A stretch of DNA of 64,000 bases from Nostoc sp. JL33 (GTDB lineage: Bacteria > Cyanobacteriota > Cyanobacteriia > Cyanobacteriales > Nostocaceae). The translations under genes and the position numbers were made by a program. The DNA is taken from positions 1-64,000 of the forward strand of contig NZ_JABXKP010000007.1 of NCBI RefSeq assembly GCF_017114985.1, in the 5' to 3' direction. This document shows, piece by piece, positions 61,273 to 64,000 of this stretch (its first letter is position 1; each line of letters starts with the position of its first letter). Under the pieces are notes generated by a model. The model saw nothing but the letters and a program-made list of their open reading frames with translations, ran no database searches and was not told where the DNA came from.

Positions 61273-63420
61273 TCAAATTTGATAATCCAATGCAGCTAAA
61301 ATTCTGCCACAATGCTGATTTGCAGGTACAGCTTCCAGCATCTTTTTCGGTTGGGGTAAGTTGAGGTTCTTCATTAGTTCGATGAACTGATTGCGGCTGC
61401 GTCCAGCAAAACGAGGATTCCAGCACTTTTCTTCGCCAATCGTGGATACTGTCTGTCCTTGGTAGTCGTGGCCGGGATATACCAAGGTGTCATCTGGTAA
61501 TGTGAATAGCTTTTGAGTAACGGCATCATACAGTGAGCCAGCGTCACCGCTTTGGAAGTCGGTACGACCACAACCCCGGATGAACAGGGCATCTCCAGTT
61601 AATAGATGAGTGTCATTGACTAAGTATGCCATGTGGCTGTCAGTGTGACCAGGGGTAGCGATCGCTCGAATCTGCACGTTCCCTAATTCCAACATATTTC
61701 CATCGGCAATGTAGTGGTCTGCACAGGTAGCGGCTGCATTCTCAGGCAAAATCCCCAAACAACCCGTCAGTGACCTGAGTCTGTCTGTTCCAGTAATGTG
61801 GTCAGCATGAATGTGAGTTTCTACACAGTAGCGCAGGGTCAGCCCCAATTGTCGCAATATCTGAAGATCACGTTCGACCTGCTCCAACACAGGATCAACT
61901 AGGATAGCTGTTTTGGTTTCTGGGTCAGCAATTAGGTAAGTATAAGTACTAGATTCTTTATCGAATAGTTGACGAAATAACATACCAGGTTTCCTCAACC
62001 CGAAAGTAGTAGCATCGGGTTTTGGATTCAGAGATTTCAGTAACTCCTGTGCCAAATTTGCTGCCTGAACGCGAATTTCGGGAACAGCAGTGGTTTCCCA
62101 AAGATTGCCTTTGCGCGGTGTCCCCAAGGTGTACAGCATTTGAGATGTATTTCCATCTGCATCGATCACCGCACCATTTGGAGCAGTGTCGATTCCCATT
62201 GACAATGTGTTGGGACGGATCAGCCGTTGTTCTTGGATGCTAGCCACCAATGGGTGCTGCAATCTGCGGTAATCACAATTTGCACCAGTGCAGTTGATAA
62301 TCCGCTTCACCTGCAAAACGATATTTTTGTGCGTCCCCCGTTCGCAGATGCTCACATTCACTCCATTCTCTAACTCCTGACAACTTTGAATCCGACCTGC
62401 GTAATGCTTGAGTTGACCAGACTCGATTGCAGCATCCAGTACTTCGGCAATTCCTTCAGCAATCCGATGACGGTGAACTTCCCAATAAGCTTTGACATGG
62501 CGGAGAAATCGCTTCTGTTCCCGCAATGGCATTGCTTGCCAAAGTTCTGGAATAATTGGGCGGATGGCATCGATTACCGCCCGCCAATCTTGAGCGTGTC
62601 CTTGGGTAAGGGCTTGGCGCAGTTCTTGACGTACCACATGCAGCAGTCCTCGCGCCGTTTTTGGCGCAGTTTCTAGATTAATAAATGCCGGATAAGCTGC
62701 TGTTGATTTGTGCTTAAAGGGCATCAATCCGTGCCGCGAGACGGTATGAATTTGTCCCTGGAACCCTTGTTGATGTAGGGAAACAACCGCATCTACCATT
62801 GTTAACCCAGTACCCACCAGCAGAATAGCATCCTCTGGATTTAAGTCGGTAATCGCATCCGCAGACCAAGCATCTTTGACATAGCGGTTGTCTAAAACGG
62901 CAAGCGGTGCAGGCGTAATTGCCGGGAAATTGCCCAACGCTAACACCGCTTTTTGCACATGCAAACATTGGCCACTGCTCAGATAGACTATTGTATTGGT
63001 CGGTTTTGTTTCAATGGCGATCGCTTCATCCACAATCTTCTCTAGCTGCACATTAGCCGGTGCATTTACCTGTGCTGCTTTTAAAGTCGCCTGCACATAG
63101 TCCCCATAAACCCGACGCGGAACGAAGGTAGATGGAGTTACCTGTTGGTGCCCATTTTTGTGCAGCCAGTTGAGGAAGTGATTTGGCTCATCAGCAAATG
63201 CGCTCATCTTACCCGCAGGCACATTCAGCAAGTGACAGTCAACTGGTGTCCCGTAAGCAACTCCTCTACCCACTTCAGAATTACGTTCAATCAACTTGAT
63301 GGACAATGGCATAGTTGCGTTGCGTAAAAGATTGGCTGCAACCAGAGAACCGCTAAAGCCACCACCAATGATAGCGATCGCAACTGGAGGGACGGTTAGG
63401 TTAAGAATATTGTTGTTCAT
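61273..63420 (-). CDS. FAD/NAD(P)-binding oxidoreductase fused to ETHE1-like persulfide dioxygenase
   Basis: A 715-residue two-domain protein. Residues about 1-460 form an FAD/NAD(P)-binding domain: AIAIIGGGFSGSLVAANLL is the GxGxxG fold, GRGVAYGTPVDCHLLNVPAG follows, and ILLVGTGLTMVDAVVSL is the second nucleotide fold. Residues about 485-715 are a metallo-beta-lactamase domain of ETHE1 type, with THIHADH, the His of ATPGHTDSH and the Asp of LTGDALFIRG as iron ligands. ETHE1 enzymes oxidise glutathione persulfide to sulfite and glutathione. The fusion suggests sulfide oxidation to persulfide and its dioxygenation in one polypeptide, but the N-domain is not clearly an SQR. Start at 63420 opens the fold; an upstream ATG at 63459 adds 13 residues. 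Confidence 0.85.
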   Translation of the reverse strand: MNNNILNLTVPPVAIAIIGGGFSGSLVAANLLRNATMPLSIKLIERNSEVGRGVAYGTPVDCHLLNVPAGKMSAFADEPNHFLNWLHKNGHQQVTPSTFVPRRVYGDYVQATLKAAQVNAPANVQLEKIVDEAIAIETKPTNTIVYLSSGQCLHVQKAVLALGNFPAITPAPLAVLDNRYVKDAWSADAITDLNPEDAILLVGTGLTMVDAVVSLHQQGFQGQIHTVSRHGLMPFKHKSTAAYPAFINLETAPKTARGLLHVVRQELRQALTQGHAQDWRAVIDAIRPIIPELWQAMPLREQKRFLRHVKAYWEVHRHRIAEGIAEVLDAAIESGQLKHYAGRIQSCQELENGVNVSICERGTHKNIVLQVKRIINCTGANCDYRRLQHPLVASIQEQRLIRPNTLSMGIDTAPNGAVIDADGNTSQMLYTLGTPRKGNLWETTAVPEIRVQAANLAQELLKSLNPKPDATTFGLRKPGMLFRQLFDKESSTYTYLIADPETKTAILVDPVLEQVERDLQILRQLGLTLRYCVETHIHADHITGTDRLRSLTGCLGILPENAAATCADHYIADGNMLELGNVQIRAIATPGHTDSHMAYLVNDTHLLTGDALFIRGCGRTDFQSGDAGSLYDAVTQKLFTLPDDTLVYPGHDYQGQTVSTIGEEKCWNPRFAGRSRNQFIELMKNLNLPQPKKMLEAVPANQHCGRILAALDYQI

Positions 63421-63840
63421 AGGACGTGTGAGTTGCACTTGCTGCTTTCTACCTATCAATCTACGGCCGATAAATTGAAATTTACGCTTATTGGAAGTTG
63501 TTAGGCGGAATGAATTAGCTCAAAAACCACATAGGCACAAGAATAAGTGGGAATTGCACTTGAGTATCCAATTCCCCAAATCGAGAGAGTGGCGATCGTC
63601 AGATTACACAAACTAAAATCTATATGAGACAACGTTTTGGAACTACTTCTCTAAAATTGATGTGTCTATTGCATCCAAATACGATGCAAATACCGGGGTT
63701 TTTAATTAACATCAAAAAACCCTTCAAAAGCGATAATTTTACCTTGACAATTGTCAACATTTTCTGACACTACTAGCATTCAAGTTTCAGATAATGTTTG
63801 GCTTAATATCTTAAGAGCGATCGCTGTTAGGGCATTGTCA

Positions 63841-64000
63841 TATAGCGCTTCCCAGGTGCAGGAAGTAGATCATATCAAAACCTTACCACGCCAGTTGCTA
63901 CAACTCTTGGAACCCCGCAACACACTGGCTCCCCAACCCCTCTCCTTACCAAGGAGAGGGGAGATAAAGCACAGCTTTATTGGGGTGAGGTTAAGCTGTA
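63841..64000 (-). repeat. Dispersed repeat, copy interrupted by a palindromic element
   Basis: The reverse complement runs TACAGCTTAACCTCACCCC to CACCTGGGAAGCGCTATA, as in 37866-37978, but has about 45 extra bases holding a GCCAGT palindrome (63890-63929). The outer parts otherwise match closely. Confidence 0.85.
63890..63929 (-). repeat. GCCAGT-bounded palindromic element, short copy inside another repeat
   Basis: GCCAGTTGCTACAACTC to CCGCAACACACTGGC, 40 bp. It interrupts the repeat whose empty version is at 37866-37978. Confidence 0.75.

Larger units (their letters stand above)
63421..64000. other. Intergenic region to window end
   Basis: No gene seen. The last 160 bases hold the interrupted repeat copy (63841-64000), cut by the window edge. 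Confidence 0.5.

Noticed and set aside
1-64000. tRNA, rRNA or tmRNA genes
   Set aside because: Looked for T-loop-like GGTTCGAATCC signals and conserved rRNA words on both strands and saw none; a tRNAscan run would be decisive.

Overview
The window is cyanobacterial chromosome, most likely from a filamentous heterocyst-forming type (Nostocales, Nostoc/Anabaena-like). The evidence is the dense scatter of the HIP1 octamer GCGATCGC, heptanucleotide STRR arrays (such as GGGGAGT, AATGCCC and GGATTTT-type runs) between genes, a Tab2/Atab2 homologue, an NdbB-type NADH dehydrogenase, Ser/Thr kinases with WD40 repeats, Uma2 and DUF433 families, and PEP-CTERM proteins. The species cannot be fixed from the sequence. 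No rRNA, tRNA, CRISPR array or prophage was recognised.

Layout. 0.5-9.9 kb: SMR transporter, orphan FecCD permease, NrdG-like radical SAM activase, a 626-residue beta-helix protein, a group II intron 3' remnant, NdbB, a HAD hydrolase, DUF433 and an unknown membrane protein. 10-16 kb: TnpB remnant running into a 21-bp tandem repeat, Tab2, PmbA/TldE and a ClC-CBS-USP transporter. 16-28 kb: WGxxGxxG protein, Uma2, two Ser/Thr kinases, GH57 glycosidase, NifU-type scaffold, hybrid-free histidine kinase and a ribbon-helix-helix antitoxin. 28-37 kb: LepA, PBP4-type carboxypeptidase, HtrA/Deg protease, a small gene split by a MITE, a metallo-beta-lactamase-fold protein lacking its metal motif, PanD and pyrophosphatase. 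38-50 kb: DUF362, aspartase, PgsA with an overlapping broken HicB-like gene, a glycosyltransferase/FkbM pair, a sugar-binding lipoprotein coupled to an LD-carboxypeptidase, HemE and an SDR epimerase. 50-64 kb: B12-radical SAM protein, PEP-CTERM proteins, TPR protein, 2OG-Fe oxygenase, SfsA, fasciclin, ModA, and a FAD-oxidoreductase fused to an ETHE1-like persulfide dioxygenase.

The genes are mostly housekeeping or singletons. Likely co-transcribed groups are panD with the MBL-fold gene, the 68-residue ORF with FkbM and GT4, the sugar-binding protein with LD-carboxypeptidase (4-bp overlap), and pgsA with the HicB-like gene. Cell-wall turnover recurs (PBP4, LD-carboxypeptidase, HtrA).

The most distinctive content lies between the genes: at least eight families of small palindromic or MITE-like repeats, several in two or more copies, some nested in one another. 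One MITE has inserted cleanly in a small coding gene with a 10-bp target duplication; removing it restores the frame. A 66-68 bp GCCAGT-bounded palindrome occurs five times, twice at the same point of a host repeat and once inside a longer repeat whose uninterrupted copy is also in the window.
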